Assembly (NCBI GenBank): GCA_007124395.1
Contig: SLFF01000143.1
Span: forward strand, 1-7,894
Reading direction: 5' to 3'
DNA length: 7,894 bases
From: Thermomicrobiaceae bacterium
Lineage (GTDB): Bacteria > Chloroflexota > Chloroflexia > Thermomicrobiales > Thermomicrobiaceae
A model generated the notes under the pieces. That model was not told where the DNA came from and ran no database searches. It was given only the letters and a program-made list of their open reading frames with translations. Positions 6,033 through 7,894 of the stretch are shown in pieces (positions within the stretch are counted from its first letter, which is position 1; each line of letters opens with the position of its first letter). Position numbers and translations under genes: made by a program.

Positions 6033-7198
6033 TCCGGGGCCGTTTCCCCGGACTCAGGAGAAGACGCAGCATCCCCACTTGCGTCAGCCTCGATGTTGAG
6101 GTGCCGGTGAAGCGCATCCAGCGAATCGAAGCTGGTGAACTCGACTCCCTCGTCACTCAGCAACGTCTGAAACCGTTCATCCAGTTCCCGGGCAGCAGCC
6201 GATAGCCGGGGAAGATCCCCTTCGATGGCGAGAGCCGTGATGTCGGGCAATCCGGCTCGATCATATGCCATCCGGAAATGCGACACCGGCGTCATCTCCC
6301 CGGGAACTGAACTCTCTTCCACCTGCGCCAGTTGCCAGGCGATCTCATGTTGCAGTCGGGCGGAGACAGCCCTCGCCAGCGCGTGATCGCCAACGTCACA
6401 GGCATATAGAACCTTGTTGATGCTGCTCTTGATCTCTTCGTAGAAGCCAGCAAAATGCTCCGGGTAGTCCCCCGGAATTCGCGCTCGGAAGAGTTTCCGG
6501 AACTGCCAGCAGGCCTCGACCAGGTCACGGCAGGACTCCCGGATTTCCTCATCACTCGACGCCTTGAGAAAACGATCCAGAAAATCTGGCAACCCGTCTG
6601 GCTGAAGTCGAAACTGTCTGATCTGCGGCCGGCACTGCACCCAGCCACGCGGCAGGTACTGCCCGTTCAGAAGCGCCAGCCCGGCCACGATCTCGGCCAC
6701 CAGAGCATTGCCTTCCATCAGGCTCGTCGATGGCGTGGCCGTCGCATCAGCTCCAAGCAGATTGCCGAGGTGTCCGGTGGCAGACTCCAGAATCTGATCG
6801 AACCGATGCAGCTTGACCGGAAGATCGCTGGAACGGAGCTGGTCTCGCATCCGGGCCTGCAACGCCGCAAATCGCATAGTGTCCGGCTTCGCTCGGGAAT
6901 GAAGAATCAGAGCATCGACCACCGCGGCGACCATCGGAAGCTCGTTCAGCCTGACGATTCCTTCCAGACGTTCCCAGCCAAGCGGCCAGAAATCGTAGCC
7001 GATCCCATCCAGAATGAATTGCAAACTCGCCTCTCGTCCCCGTTCGGTGGCAGGAACGAAATAGAGATCGAGGTCTGACCGGTCGTGCGGTGTCCCCGAA
7101 ACGTGGGATCCATAGGCAACCACCAGCGCCACGTCTTCCGGATAGCTGGTGCGCACATGTTCCACGAACGCGTTCGCGATGGCCCACGGTTCGATCAT
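5999..7198 (-). CDS. Nucleotidyltransferase, polymerase-beta fold (aminoglycoside-nucleotidyltransferase-like N-domain)
   Basis: The 399-residue protein has the Pol-beta nucleotidyltransferase signature near its N-terminus: VVAYGSHVSG (26-35) followed by RSDLDLYFV (40-48). This gives Gly30-Ser31 and the metal-binding Asp42 and Asp44. Asp69 in GYDFWPL is a candidate third carboxylate, so the active site looks intact. The remaining ~300 residues appear largely helical and I do not recognise a domain there. The last ~25 residues are low-complexity and acidic-polar, ending in DSQRKK. Family members transfer NMP to small molecules, tRNA or proteins; some inactivate aminoglycosides. The substrate here is not known. 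ATG 7198 is chosen because GAGGAG precedes it by nine bases; an upstream ATG at 7294 would overlap the hydrolase by 83 bases. It follows the hydrolase by 13 bases (same operon) and overlaps the permease 3' end by 34 bp. Confidence 0.8.
   Translation of the reverse strand: MIEPWAIANAFVEHVRTSYPEDVALVVAYGSHVSGTPHDRSDLDLYFVPATERGREASLQFILDGIGYDFWPLGWERLEGIVRLNELPMVAAVVDALILHSRAKPDTMRFAALQARMRDQLRSSDLPVKLHRFDQILESATGHLGNLLGADATATPSTSLMEGNALVAEIVAGLALLNGQYLPRGWVQCRPQIRQFRLQPDGLPDFLDRFLKASSDEEIRESCRDLVEACWQFRKLFRARIPGDYPEHFAGFYEEIKSSINKVLYACDVGDHALARAVSARLQHEIAWQLAQVEESSVPGEMTPVSHFRMAYDRAGLPDITALAIEGDLPRLSAAARELDERFQTLLSDEGVEFTSFDSLDALHRHLNIEADASGDAASSPESGETAPDQALRDSQRKK
6028..6058. repeat. 12-bp hairpin spanning the permease stop codon, no U-tract
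   Basis: Bases 6028-6039 (CCTGATCCGGGG) pair with 6046-6058 around a 6-base loop, leaving one bulged C at 6053. The permease TGA (6030-6032) is inside the 5' arm. Neither strand has a T-run after the stem, so this is not a standard intrinsic terminator; it could still stabilise or attenuate convergent transcripts. It also encodes the C-terminal part of the nucleotidyltransferase. Confidence 0.5.
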
Positions 7199-7207
7199 TC
7201 CTGCGAA

Positions 7208-7213
7208 CTCCTC
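7208..7213 (-). promoter_or_regulatory. Shine-Dalgarno GAGGAG deciding the nucleotidyltransferase start
   Basis: GAGGAG on the minus strand overlaps the hydrolase stop codon (TGA, 7214-7212) and is nine bases before ATG 7198. This arrangement suggests translational coupling of the two genes and argues against the longer frame beginning at 7294. Confidence 0.75.
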
Positions 7214-7894
7214 AGGCGATTTCAAGATCTTCGTAGATCGCGTTGCAGATGGCCCGAAGTCTCGGTTGATGGGCCGCTTCACCCGGCATTCCATTGAACA
7301 CCACCGCCACTACGAGCTCATTCTCGGGATCAGCGAATCCGGTCGACGACTGCGCTCCGGCGTGGCCGAACGTAGATCTCCCACAGTATCGCCCGAAACC
7401 ATACGGGACAGTCTCTTCGCCGTGGTGCTTCGAATCGACCATGAAACCGGGCGCCCAGTCCACCGTGTGATTGAAGGTGCGATCAAACATGTTGATCCGG
7501 CTGCGTGTCGTCAATGTTCTCAACGTGTCGAGCGTGACGACTCCCGATTTACCGGCGATGATCGCCAGGAGATGTTCGTAGAATGTGCCCAGCTCACGGA
7601 TCGGACCACGCCCACTCCCACCCGGGCGACATATCGCTGCTCCGGCCGATGTGCTCCAGACCGGATTGGCAAACTCTTCTCCAGATTCGGTCTGCAACGT
7701 CGGCGCGATAAGGTCTCCGTAGACATCGTATCGATCTTCCGGCATCGCCAGCCACGAGTCATCCATGCCGAGCGGCTCGAATATCTCTTCACGGACGTAC
7801 CGATCGATCGGCCGACCATCGACCCGCCGGACAATCTCCCCCAGCACGTACCAGCTGGAAGCAACATGATAGCCAGCTCGTTGACCTGGAACCC
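7212..7894 (-). CDS. Serine hydrolase of the beta-lactamase / class C esterase family, C-terminal part (5' end off window)
   Basis: About 226 residues are visible; the frame continues past the right edge, so the catalytic SxxK serine and lysine are outside. The visible start PGQRAGYHVASSWYVLGEIV carries the PG-x-x-x-x-Y pattern in which the tyrosine (visible residue 8) is the general base of this family, here followed by His rather than the Ser/Ala-Asn of classical YxN. EEIFEPLGM (about 35-43) is highly typical. FGHAGAQSS with HAG at about 177-179 replaces the KTG box, as in family VIII esterases and penicillin-binding-protein-like hydrolases, and is followed by GFADPENELVVAVVFNG. Activity is probably esterase or D-peptidase-like rather than true beta-lactamase, but this is inference. 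A GTG at 7847 is internal, not the start. It is the upstream member of an operon with the nucleotidyltransferase. Confidence 0.88.
   Translation of the reverse strand, partial: VPGQRAGYHVASSWYVLGEIVRRVDGRPIDRYVREEIFEPLGMDDSWLAMPEDRYDVYGDLIAPTLQTESGEEFANPVWSTSAGAAICRPGGSGRGPIRELGTFYEHLLAIIAGKSGVVTLDTLRTLTTRSRINMFDRTFNHTVDWAPGFMVDSKHHGEETVPYGFGRYCGRSTFGHAGAQSSTGFADPENELVVAVVFNGMPGEAAHQPRLRAICNAIYEDLEIA

Noticed and set aside
6455..7078. Plus-strand 207-codon frame inside the nucleotidyltransferase
   Set aside because: The minus frame carries the GS...SDLDL active-site motif; the plus frame shows no family pattern.

Overview
The window is about 7.9 kb of gene-dense, fairly G+C-rich bacterial chromosome with no mobile elements, CRISPR arrays, rRNA or tRNA that I can see. 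The gene set (ThiI, a lone receiver domain, an Rdx/SelW-type selenoprotein, a monofunctional aspartate kinase with two ACT domains, a DrrA/NatA-type exporter) would fit a free-living bacterium. The overall flavour suggests Chloroflexota (Thermomicrobia-like), but that is a low-confidence guess from composition and gene types, not from a marker gene.

Layout, left to right: (a) 1-365, minus strand: the N-terminal third of a ThiI-like tRNA 4-thiouridine synthase, running off the left edge. (b) 366-1000, plus strand: a divergent promoter region, a stand-alone response-regulator receiver protein, and a textbook intrinsic terminator. (c) 1031-1279, minus strand: a small SelW-like thiol-redox protein whose reading frame is interrupted at codon 13 by TGA, exactly where this family carries selenocysteine in its CxxU motif. 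A strong Shine-Dalgarno precedes the true ATG, and a SECIS-like hairpin lies 16 nt after the TGA. Conventional gene calling would report only a 60-aa fragment from an internal GTG. (d) 1280-1481: a divergent intergenic region with a perfect 18-bp palindrome. (e) 1482-2891, plus strand: aspartate kinase (lysC). (f) 2910-3545 minus and 3727-3933 plus: two divergent single-pass membrane proteins of unknown function, one with a long Pro/Ala-rich tail. (g) 4024-6032, plus strand: a two-gene ABC-2 exporter operon with ATGA overlap. (h) 5999-7894, minus strand: a two-gene operon of a serine hydrolase of the beta-lactamase/class C esterase fold (5' end off the window) followed by a polymerase-beta-fold nucleotidyltransferase. 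The nucleotidyltransferase 3' end overlaps the exporter permease tail-to-tail by 34 bp.

Most genes look like independent small transcription units. The clear operons are the exporter pair and the hydrolase-nucleotidyltransferase pair. The most notable item is the selenoprotein: it implies that the host decodes UGA as selenocysteine, although no Sec machinery (selA, selB, selC, selD) lies in the window.
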